Positions 1-5,362 of a DNA stretch of 8,693 nucleotides are shown in pieces (the first letter of the stretch is position 1; the number at the start of each line of letters is the position of its first letter). Below the pieces are notes generated by a model. The model did not search any database and had not been told where the DNA came from. It saw only the letters and a program-made list of their open reading frames with translations. The DNA is from Thermodesulfobacteriales bacterium (lineage in GTDB: Bacteria > Desulfobacterota > Thermodesulfobacteria > Thermodesulfobacteriales > Thermodesulfatatoraceae). The position numbers and the translations under genes are program-made. The stretch spans positions 1 through 8,693 of the forward strand of contig JALSPN010000197.1 in the NCBI GenBank assembly GCA_026985945.1, in the 5' to 3' direction.

Positions 1-316
1 CAAAAGGGGCCGCGTGACCGTGATGATCGAAAACCTGGGCGAAGAGGATGTAACCGAACCCTTTGTGGTAAGGGCAGTTGTCCATTCTGCTGCACCAGGG
101 GTTATAATCGGCGAGCAGAGGGTAAATGGCCTTGCAGCTGGCAGAAGAAAGCTCGTTCGCTTTCGCTTTAGAGTACCCGAGGCTCTTTGTTTCCCTACCA
201 ACCAGCACACCCTCTACGTGACCGTTGATGCCGATGATCAGATCAGCGAGACAGATGAAGGGAACAATACCAAAGAAAAGAAAATTATTATAAGAGGTTG
301 TCCTTCGGCCTCATAA
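1..316 (+). CDS. C-terminal part of a CARDB-domain protein (5' end outside window)
   Basis: The reading frame is open from the window edge (codons in phase from base 2) to a TAA at 314-316, so the gene starts upstream. The visible ~104 residues resemble a CARDB domain, an Ig-like beta-sandwich found in secreted or surface bacterial and archaeal proteins. The marks are an early 'IENLG' strand, a central 'GLAAGRRK' turn, and the family-typical ending 'VDADDQISETDEGNNT' followed by one last strand. CARDB domains usually sit in extracytoplasmic multidomain proteins and may mediate adhesion or binding; here the domain is at the very C-terminus, followed only by about ten residues. A GTG at 14 could be read as a start, but the frame continues upstream without a stop and the first beta-strand would be cut, so I treat the gene as truncated by the window. 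Whole-protein function cannot be told. Confidence 0.75.
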   Translation, partial: KRGRVTVMIENLGEEDVTEPFVVRAVVHSAAPGVIIGEQRVNGLAAGRRKLVRFRFRVPEALCFPTNQHTLYVTVDADDQISETDEGNNTKEKKIIIRGCPSAS

Positions 317-338
317 GAAGAATTTTTTAGAGCCCTTC

Positions 339-382
339 GGATCCGTTCCTATTTTTTCGTTCCGAAAAATAGGAACGGATCC
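339..382. repeat. Long inverted repeat / hairpin after the CARDB gene
   Basis: Bases 339-359 and 363-382 are complementary over 20 base pairs, with a single unpaired T in the left arm (six T against five A) and a three-base loop (TTC, 360-362). The outer half of the stem begins GGATCCGTTCC and the inner half is A/T-rich. It lies 22 bases after the stop of the upstream gene, where a transcription terminator is expected. However, neither strand has a clear T-run immediately after the stem: the + strand continues CTTGTACAG. It may still be a factor-independent terminator of unusual form, an mRNA 3'-end stabiliser, or a copy of a dispersed palindromic repeat. A short CCCTT occurs on both sides (333-337 and 381-385, the latter overlapping the stem end). 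Confidence 0.8.
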
Positions 383-471
383 CTTGTACAGATAATTTCA
401 AACCCCCCGCCTTCTTTTTAGATCGCTAATTTGGTAATTTGAATGTCACCAAGAAAATCTGAAACCTTTCC

Positions 472-500
472 TTGTCAGCTTCTAGGGAAGGGTTTATAAC
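472..500 (+). promoter_or_regulatory. Sigma70-type promoter for argB-pyrE
   Basis: A -35 box TTGTCA (472-477) and a -10 box TATAAC (495-500) are separated by exactly 17 bases. Each matches the sigma70 consensus at five of six positions. Transcription would start near 507, giving a leader of about 22 nt before the argB ATG at 529, just long enough for the SD site. No attenuator-like hairpin is visible between the promoter and argB. Confidence 0.7.
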
Positions 501-518
501 ACCGGACAGAAAAAGAAA

Positions 519-523
519 AGAGG
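519..523 (+). promoter_or_regulatory. Ribosome binding site that sets the argB start
   Basis: AGAGG lies five bases before the ATG at 529. It supports ATG 529 over the TTG at 472, which coincides with the -35 box of the predicted promoter and so would not be on the transcript. Confidence 0.6.
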
Positions 524-528
524 TTTTT

Positions 529-1428
529 ATGTTGATTTCCAAGGAAATTCGAGCTCGTGTTTTGATCGAAGCCCTGCCCTATTTGCGAAAGTTTTACGGA
601 AAGACCGTGGTCATCAAATACGGGGGCCACGCTATGGTGAGCCCCGAGCTCAAAGAGGCTTTTGCTCAGGACGTGGTCCTTATGAAATATGTAGGTTTGA
701 GGCCGGTTATTGTTCACGGGGGAGGGCCTCAAATAAGTGAAGTGATGGCCAAAATGGGTATCAAACCCGTTTTTGTGGAAGGGCAGCGGGTAACCGATGA
801 GGCCACCATGAGCGTAGTGGAGATGGTGCTGGTGGGCACGGTGAACAAAAGCATTGTAGGGCTTCTTAACCGCCATGGGGGTAGGGCGGTGGGGCTTTCG
901 GGGCGAGATGGAGATCTTGTGGTGGCGGAAAAGATGAAAATTTACAAATACACCGGTGAAGATCGGCCTCCAGAAATTATTGATATTGGAAGGGTGGGAA
1001 AGGTGAAGGAGGTTAATCCCGAGGTTTTGGAAACTCTCATGGAGGCGGGTTTTTTGCCGGTGATCGCTCCGGTGGGAGTAGGTCCTGATGGTGAAGCCTT
1101 CAATATTAATGCTGATCTGGTGGCCGGGGCCATTGCCGGGGCCCTGAAAGCCGAAAAGGTAATTTATCTTACTGATATAGAAGGAGTTAAAGACCAGACA
1201 GGAAATCTTCTTTCGTCGATAAAAATCACGGAAATCGAGGAACTAATAAGAGGTGGGACAGCCAAAGGGGGAATGATTCCCAAGCTCAAAAGTGCCCGCA
1301 AGGCCCTGCTTGCTGGCGTGAAAAAAGCTCACATCATTGATGGCCGGGTGCCGCATGCTATTTTACTTGAGATTTTTACCGATGCTGGGGTGGGAACTGA
1401 AATCGTAGGAGAAGAAAATGGACCCTAA
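529..1428 (+). CDS. argB: Acetylglutamate kinase
   Basis: This cytoplasmic enzyme phosphorylates N-acetyl-L-glutamate with ATP, the second step of the acetylated arginine pathway. From ATG 529 the protein is 299 residues, normal for the family. Visible motifs are the nucleotide loop IKYGGH (29-34), the substrate glycine loop HGGGPQI (63-69), the NINAD segment (192-196) and KGGMIPK (246-252). The N-terminal helix (about 1-23) and the C-terminal HIIDGRVPH (268-276) followed by a GVGT turn are the features of the hexameric, arginine-inhibited class known from Pseudomonas and Thermotoga, so feedback control by arginine is likely (inference). The frame is open further upstream to a TTG at 472, but that segment overlaps the promoter and is not family-like. 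The gene overlaps pyrE by 11 nt, so the two are probably co-transcribed and coupled. Confidence 0.97.
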   Translation: MLISKEIRARVLIEALPYLRKFYGKTVVIKYGGHAMVSPELKEAFAQDVVLMKYVGLRPVIVHGGGPQISEVMAKMGIKPVFVEGQRVTDEATMSVVEMVLVGTVNKSIVGLLNRHGGRAVGLSGRDGDLVVAEKMKIYKYTGEDRPPEIIDIGRVGKVKEVNPEVLETLMEAGFLPVIAPVGVGPDGEAFNINADLVAGAIAGALKAEKVIYLTDIEGVKDQTGNLLSSIKITEIEELIRGGTAKGGMIPKLKSARKALLAGVKKAHIIDGRVPHAILLEIFTDAGVGTEIVGEENGP

Positions 1429-1972
1429 GAAAAGGCTCTTTGAGCTCCTTTATGAAAGGTCTTTCCTGTATCGTGAGGAGGGCTTTAAGCTTGCCTCAGG
1501 CAAAATAAGTCCTTATTACCTTGACTGCAAAAAAACCACCCTTTCCTCTGAGGCCCTTCCCCTTGTGGGGAAACTCCTTTTTGAAGAGGCCTGGAAATTT
1601 TCGCCACAAGCCGTTGGGGGCCTTACACTTGGGGCTGATCCTTTGGTGGCGGCGGTATGTTTTGAAGCGGGGCTCCGGGGATTTCTCCTAGAGGGCTTTA
1701 TTGTGCGCAAAGAAGCCAAGGGTCATGGCACTAAGCGTTATCTTGAAGGAAATATCTCTGCCGGAATGCGGGCCGTCATTCTGGAAGATGTGGTTACCAC
1801 CGGGGCTTCTAGTCTTAAGGCCGCCCAAAGGGCCAGGGAGGCCGGGCTTGAGGTCTTAGCAGTCGTGGCCCTGGTAGACAGAAAAGAAGGGGCTGAAGAG
1901 GCTCTAAAGGCCCATGGTCTTCCCCTCAGATCTGTCTTCCAAATCGAGCAATTTTTAGCACATCAAAAATAG
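1418..1972 (+). CDS. pyrE: Orotate phosphoribosyltransferase
   Basis: This enzyme joins orotate to PRPP, giving orotidine 5'-phosphate in de novo pyrimidine synthesis. The 184-residue protein shows the N-terminal hood with SGKISPYYLDCKK (27-39), the flexible catalytic loop RKEAKGHGT (97-105), and the PRPP-binding signature VILEDVVTTGASS (120-132) with its paired acidic residues E123-D124. The length is typical of the short bacterial form. The ATG at 1418 lies inside the end of argB (11-nt overlap) and is preceded by AGGAG at 1407-1411, so translation is likely coupled. The link with argB joins two pathways that both consume carbamoyl phosphate; whether this matters for regulation is not visible. 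No strong terminator follows; the next gene begins 95 bases later. Confidence 0.96.
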   Translation: MDPKKRLFELLYERSFLYREEGFKLASGKISPYYLDCKKTTLSSEALPLVGKLLFEEAWKFSPQAVGGLTLGADPLVAAVCFEAGLRGFLLEGFIVRKEAKGHGTKRYLEGNISAGMRAVILEDVVTTGASSLKAAQRAREAGLEVLAVVALVDRKEGAEEALKAHGLPLRSVFQIEQFLAHQK

Positions 1973-2002
1973 AATCTTCTTGGAAATTTTTCCGTAAATT
2001 TT

Positions 2003-2029
2003 TCAGTCAGAGTTCTTTCGAGCCGAAAA
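2003..2029 (+). promoter_or_regulatory. Possible sigma28 (FliA) flagellar promoter
   Basis: In the 95-bp gap before the FliT-like gene, GCCGAAAA (2022-2029) matches seven of eight bases of the sigma28 -10 element GCCGATAA. Eleven bases upstream, TCAGTCAG (2003-2010) occupies the -35 position but matches TAAAGTTT poorly. The location before a FliT-like/FlaG pair makes flagellar-class control reasonable, but the weak -35 keeps this tentative. No convincing sigma70 pair was found in this gap, so readthrough from pyrE is also possible. Confidence 0.35.
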
Positions 2030-2056
2030 AGGAATTAGCAGTCGAAAATTTTTGGC

Positions 2057-2062
2057 GGGAGG
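2057..2062 (+). promoter_or_regulatory. Ribosome binding site selecting the GTG start at 2068
   Basis: GGGAGG lies five bases before the GTG at 2068. This strong, well-spaced site is the main reason to accept the short downstream frame as a real gene with a GTG start. Confidence 0.65.
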
Positions 2063-2067
2063 TTGTC

Positions 2068-2328
2068 GTGTCTGGTAAAGAACTTCTTTCTCAGCTTGCC
2101 AGTCTAAATGAGGATTGCCGTAGGGCTTTAGAAGAGGATGATTTTCCCCGCTTACGGGCCCTTATGCAACTTAAGAAGGAATTGGTCGCCCTTTTGAAAA
2201 ATTTTTCCTTCACCTTTGAAGATATTCCGGAAATTAGAAAAGCTCTCCGAGAGGAGGAAGAGCTGGCTTCGCTGGCTCTGCAAAAAAAGAAGCTTCTTGA
2301 AGAACGTTTGGCAAATGTTTTCCATTAG
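2068..2328 (+). CDS. Small all-helical protein, FliT-like flagellar chaperone candidate
   Basis: This encodes an 86-residue, highly charged protein predicted to be almost entirely alpha-helical, with no signal peptide or membrane segment. The N-terminal pattern of leucines, an acidic 'ALEEDDFPRLRALMQLKKELVALL' stretch (roughly 20-43; quoted as a pattern, not an exact domain limit) and a second Leu/Lys/Glu helix near the C-terminus recall FliT-type chaperones, which bind the filament cap protein FliD in the cytoplasm. The stronger argument is context: FlaG starts only nine bases downstream. FliT sequences are poorly conserved, so this is an inference from helical pattern, size and neighbour; an FlgN-like or unrelated helical protein is also possible. 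The gene opens the long operon and uses GTG with a good SD (GGGAGG). Confidence 0.6.
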   Translation: MSGKELLSQLASLNEDCRRALEEDDFPRLRALMQLKKELVALLKNFSFTFEDIPEIRKALREEEELASLALQKKKLLEERLANVFH

Positions 2329-2332
2329 GAGG
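2327..2332 (+). promoter_or_regulatory. Consensus ribosome binding site of flaG
   Basis: AGGAGG overlaps the last two bases of the TAG stop of the preceding gene (2326-2328) and lies five bases before ATG 2338. It fixes the flaG start and suggests that ribosomes ending on the upstream gene re-initiate here. Confidence 0.75.
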
Positions 2333-2337
2333 GGCTT

Positions 2338-2697
2338 ATGCAGATCAAAGAAATTTCTTCTCAAGTCTGGGAACCTATTCGGGAAGGGCCAAATGTAAAA
2401 GAGCAACTTTCGGAAAGGTCGCTGCCAAAACCGAAAGACAAAAATGTCTCTCCTGAAGGAAAAGATTATCTCAGCCCTGAGGAAGCCAGGGATGTGGTCC
2501 TCACGGTGCAACAGGAGCTTGAAAAGTTAAATGTTCGCCTGGTATTTAACCTGGATGAAGATACCAAAGAGGTGGTGGTGAAGGTGGTTGATCCGCAGAC
2601 AAACGAAGTAATTCGCCAGATCCCCCCTGAGGAATTGCTTGAGATCCGCAAGCGGCTAGATGAAATAATGGGCATTCTCTTCGATATCAGAGTGTAG
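2338..2697 (+). CDS. flaG: FlaG family flagellar protein
   Basis: FlaG proteins are small factors of the bacterial flagellar system; in several species their loss alters filament length or assembly. This 119-residue protein has a variable, hydrophilic N-terminus (1-45) and the conserved family domain from about 47 to the end. That domain contains a helix (47-64), the strand pair LVFNLDEDTKEVVVKVVD (68-85), the hallmark EVIRQIPPEE (90-99), and a terminal helix ending GILFDIRV (112-119). The length and the abrupt end after the 'D-x-R-V' tail are typical. It sits nine bases after the FliT-like gene and two bases before the next gene. No flagellin, fliD or fliS is visible nearby, so the pair is separated from the structural flagellar genes, at least within this window. 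Confidence 0.92.
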   Translation: MQIKEISSQVWEPIREGPNVKEQLSERSLPKPKDKNVSPEGKDYLSPEEARDVVLTVQQELEKLNVRLVFNLDEDTKEVVVKVVDPQTNEVIRQIPPEELLEIRKRLDEIMGILFDIRV

Positions 2698-2699
2698 GG

Positions 2700-3293
2700 G
2701 TGAAAGAAGAGAAAGATCTCATTCGGATCCTCATTGCGGAGGATGAAAGGCCCTTTAGAGTCCTCCTTTCTGAGGAGCTTGAGGGAGAAAATCGCCTGGT
2801 AAAGGCGGTTGCCGATGGTCTTGAGGCCTTAGAGCTCCTGAAAAAGGAGGATTTTGACCTCCTGATTACGGACCTTAAAATGCCCCAGATGGGAGGAATA
2901 GAGCTCCTGAAAGAGGCTAAAAAATTGAGACCTGAACTCTTAGTAATTGTGATAACCGGTTATGCTTCTCTAGAAACCGCTATTTCGGCCCTTAAGGAAG
3001 GGGCTTACGACTATATTCGTAAACCTTTTAGCCTGGAAGAACTCAAAGTAAGCGTCAATAACGCCTGCACCAGGATCCTTCTAGAGCGCGAAAACAAACG
3101 CCTTCTAGAAGATCTTAAAAGGGCTTATCGACGTTTGAAAGAAGAGATTTCAGAAAAGAAAACCTCTGGGCCGCGCTCCCTTCTTGATGAACTTGAGCGG
3201 TTAGCTAGGTTGAGAAGGGAGGGATTTTTGGATGAAAAGGAATTTGAAGCGATAAAGCAGATCCTGATCGAAAGGGCTAACTATGTCCGATAG
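2700..3293 (+). CDS. Response regulator: receiver domain, coiled coil, SHOCT-like tail
   Basis: This is a 197-residue cytoplasmic signalling protein. Residues 8-122 form a CheY/NtrC-type receiver with all key positions: acidic pair E14-D15, phospho-acceptor D58 within ITDLKMP, T86 within VITGYAS, and K108 in the RKPF loop. Residues ~126-153 form a charged, probably coiled-coil helix. Residues ~161-191 match the SHOCT pattern (short C-terminal domain: 'L..L..L...G.L.E.EF...K..L'), a small module thought to mediate oligomerisation or partner binding. There is no DNA-binding or enzymatic output domain, so it probably acts by protein contacts. The GTG start at 2700 lies two bases after the flaG stop, with no well-spaced SD, so coupled translation is likely. 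The 3' end overlaps the next gene by 11 nt. The SHOCT call rests on pattern only. Confidence 0.88.
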   Translation: MKEEKDLIRILIAEDERPFRVLLSEELEGENRLVKAVADGLEALELLKKEDFDLLITDLKMPQMGGIELLKEAKKLRPELLVIVITGYASLETAISALKEGAYDYIRKPFSLEELKVSVNNACTRILLERENKRLLEDLKRAYRRLKEEISEKKTSGPRSLLDELERLARLRREGFLDEKEFEAIKQILIERANYVR

Positions 3294-4752
3294 TCTAAAA
3301 GTTCTTATTGTGGATGACGAGAAAATACTGCGGGAAAATCTTGAGCTTTTGCTCTCATCTTTTAATTCTTACCATACCTATCAGGCCAAAAATGGCTATC
3401 AGGCCCTTGAGATCATGCAGAAGTATCCTGTGGACCTGGTGCTTCTCGATGTAAACATGCCCGGCATTTCTGGAATTGATCTTCTCAAGTTGATGCGCCG
3501 TGAGGGGCTTTCCACTCCAGTGGTCCTTATGACCAGTTATCCAACGCTTGATCTTACAGTAGAAGCTTTAAGATACGGAGCCAGCGATTTTCTCATTAAA
3601 CCCTTTACCTCTCAACAACTTTACGAGACTCTTGAACGCTTCAAGACCAAGAAAAAGCTTGAAGCCCAAAAAGATTATCAAGACTTATTACGTCTGCTAA
3701 AACAAAAAACCCGGGAGCAAGCCCTTCTTTTTACTGTAAGTGATCGTCTTACCTCCTGTGGAAGTCTCTCACAACTCTACCGAGAGATTGTCCGTTTAAG
3801 CCTTGAATTCACACACTCCGAAGAAGGGGTCCTATATCTTTTAGACCTTGAAAAAGGGCTCCTTTTACCTGAAGTTTGGGAAGGCTTTCCAGAAAGGCCT
3901 CCACACTTACCTTACGAAAGTTCGGATCCCATCAGCAAAAGTGTGCGAGAATCGTTACCTTATCTCATCCCGGCTCACGAAAAAGAAAAGGCCCTTCTGG
4001 TGCATCCCTTCCAGATAAAAGGAGAAAACCTGGGGGCTTTAGCCCTCTGCCGGAAAAGCAGTTTTTCCAAGGACGATCTTTTCTGTACCAGCCTTATCCT
4101 GGAAAGAGCAGCTCCCCTGGTAGAAAATTTCATCCTTCACGAAAGTATCATTTTAAACCTTCACGATGCTCTGCGGGCCTTAGTAAAGGCCCTTGAGGCC
4201 AAGGATCCTTACACCAAAGAGCACTCAGAAAGGGTCACGGAGTATGCCCTTCTGCTGGCGCAAGAGATGGGGCTTTCTCCTGAGGAGATAGAGAGCCTGC
4301 GTTTTGCCGGGCATCTCCACGACGTGGGAAAGGTTGGTATAGCTGACGCCATTCTTTTGAAACCCGGGCGCCTTACTCCTCAGGAATACGAAATTATCAA
4401 ACAACATCCCGTCATCGGAGCAGAGATCGTGGGCCATATCAGTCTTCTTCAGGAAGAGGCCCGCATCATTCGCTATCATCACGAACGCTTCGATGGCAAA
4501 GGTTACCCGGAGGGGCTCAAAGGGGAAGAGATCCCTCTTCTGGCAAGGATCCTTGCGGTGGCAGACGCCTACGACGCCATGACCAGCAGGCGTCCCTATC
4601 GTCCCTCTCTCTCTCCAGAGAGGGCCTATAAAGAGATTTTGCGCTGTTCCGGCACCCAGTTCGATCCGGAAGTCGTGAAAATATTTAAATATGTCTGGCA
4701 GGTGTACTTACGCAGGGAGGAAGAAAATGGCTTCAGAGAAACTGCTGCCTAA
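3283..4752 (+). CDS. Response regulator with receiver, GAF and HD-GYP domains (c-di-GMP phosphodiesterase)
   Basis: This 489-residue protein has three parts. A receiver (5-122) carries D11-D12, phospho-acceptor D56 (LLDVNMP), T84 and K106. A GAF-like sensor domain (about 146-287) is recognised by its helix-strand pattern and an 'KGENLGALALCRK' strand-turn-strand. A complete HD-GYP phosphodiesterase domain (about 290-475) contains H314, GHLHDVGK (343-350, catalytic H346-D347), HHERFDGKGYP (399-409) and DAYDAMTSRRPY (428-439). HD-GYP enzymes hydrolyse cyclic di-GMP; since the metal ligands and GYP motif are intact, activity is likely, controlled by phosphorylation of D56 and perhaps a GAF ligand (inference). 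Lowering c-di-GMP generally favours motility, which fits the FlaG neighbour. ATG 3283 is preceded by AAAGGG (3271-3276) and overlaps the previous gene by 11 nt. The last 26 nt overlap the next gene. Confidence 0.95.
   Translation: MSDSLKVLIVDDEKILRENLELLLSSFNSYHTYQAKNGYQALEIMQKYPVDLVLLDVNMPGISGIDLLKLMRREGLSTPVVLMTSYPTLDLTVEALRYGASDFLIKPFTSQQLYETLERFKTKKKLEAQKDYQDLLRLLKQKTREQALLFTVSDRLTSCGSLSQLYREIVRLSLEFTHSEEGVLYLLDLEKGLLLPEVWEGFPERPPHLPYESSDPISKSVRESLPYLIPAHEKEKALLVHPFQIKGENLGALALCRKSSFSKDDLFCTSLILERAAPLVENFILHESIILNLHDALRALVKALEAKDPYTKEHSERVTEYALLLAQEMGLSPEEIESLRFAGHLHDVGKVGIADAILLKPGRLTPQEYEIIKQHPVIGAEIVGHISLLQEEARIIRYHHERFDGKGYPEGLKGEEIPLLARILAVADAYDAMTSRRPYRPSLSPERAYKEILRCSGTQFDPEVVKIFKYVWQVYLRREEENGFRETAA
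4715..4720 (+). promoter_or_regulatory. Ribosome binding site that selects ATG 4727
   Basis: GGGAGG lies six bases before the ATG at 4727. It favours that codon over the in-frame ATG at 4691, which would overlap the upstream gene by 62 bases, has no SD, and would add a 12-residue tail unlike the rest of the protein. Confidence 0.7.
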
Positions 4753-5362
4753 AGCTGTTTGCGGACACCTGGTGCAGGGCCTGGTTCACAACATGAGCGG
4801 ACCTTTACAAATCCTTTCCATGCAGGTGGAACTTTTGCGTCTGGGGTACCAAAAACTGCTCTCTCTGGCCACGCCAGAACAAAAAGAAATCCTCTCCCAG
4901 CAGGAGGAAAAGCTCTCTCAAATCGAAATGCAACTCAATCGTTTGAAAGACATCCTTGAGGCCATAAGTGAGACCACCCACGATGCTCCTGCTCCGGTAG
5001 AGCTTGGCTCTCTTCTCAAGCAAATGTTGACCCTCTGGGAGGCAGATCTGAAATTCAAACACCAGGTCCAGAAAGAGCTGGAAGCATCAGAGCCCGTTAC
5101 CGTTATAGCTCCTCCGGCAACTCTCTGGCAGGGTTTTTGTGCCCTCTTCTGGGCCCTGGTCCCTAAGGCTGTAGCAGAAGAAACCCCTTTTAAGGTGCGG
5201 ATCTTTCGGGAGGAAGAACCCCCTGTGGTGGAAATAAGGCTTGAAAACGTTGGGTCTCTCCCCCTTGAGGACGAATTTTTCAGCCTGGCACAAAAAATTC
5301 TTTCTCCCGTTGCCAGTCTTGAAACTTCTCAGGATACCCTAAAGATTTCCTTTAAATCTTGA
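4727..5362 (+). CDS. Short histidine-kinase-like protein with degenerate ATPase half (candidate histidine phosphotransferase)
   Basis: This 211-residue soluble protein has no sensor or membrane part. Residues ~10-40 and ~52-84 form the two helices of a kinase dimerisation domain. They contain a phospho-acceptor-like motif, VHNMSGPLQ (20-28), with His at 21 and Pro at +5, as in HisKA kinases. Residues ~90-211 align in order with an ATPase (HATPase_c) fold: a helix at 131-151 where the Asn-containing N-box should be (here ALFWALVPKAV), and strands at 155-160 and 167-173 ending ENVG. The N-box Asn, the DxGxG loop and the glycine-rich G2 box are all missing, and the protein ends early. Spo0B and ChpT have this architecture: a His-bearing dimer plus an ATPase-like domain that no longer binds ATP, used to relay phosphate between receivers. 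With two receiver genes immediately upstream, a phosphotransferase or phosphatase role is my best inference. A simple pseudokinase scaffold is the alternative. Confidence 0.7.
   Translation: MASEKLLPKAVCGHLVQGLVHNMSGPLQILSMQVELLRLGYQKLLSLATPEQKEILSQQEEKLSQIEMQLNRLKDILEAISETTHDAPAPVELGSLLKQMLTLWEADLKFKHQVQKELEASEPVTVIAPPATLWQGFCALFWALVPKAVAEETPFKVRIFREEEPPVVEIRLENVGSLPLEDEFFSLAQKILSPVASLETSQDTLKISFKS

Noticed and set aside
431..452. TTGGT-N12-ACCAA inverted repeat upstream of argB as an operator
   Set aside because: The arms are only five bases, do not extend, and match no regulator site I recognise; such repeats arise often by chance.
472..528. TTG start at 472 giving a 318-residue ArgB
   Set aside because: The TTG is part of the predicted -35 box, the extra 19 residues are not ArgB-like, and ATG 529 has a good SD and gives a normal length.
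1982..1993. GGAAA-TT-TTTCC after pyrE as a terminator
   Set aside because: The stem is only five A/T-rich base pairs with a two-base loop, too weak to call, especially in a thermophile.
2051..2067. Sigma54-like TTGGC...TTGTC before the FliT-like gene
   Set aside because: The GG and GC landmarks do not have the required spacing and second-half bases, and the stretch is better explained as the SD site.
4603..4624. 8-bp stem-loop CCCTCTCT/AGAGAGGG
   Set aside because: It is inside the conserved HD-GYP coding sequence, encodes an ordinary Ser-Leu-Ser-Pro-Glu stretch and has no T-run; probably chance.
4691..4726. ATG 4691 as start of the kinase-like gene
   Set aside because: It has no SD and a long overlap with the HD-GYP gene, and the extra residues do not fit; ATG 4727 has GGGAGG at good spacing.
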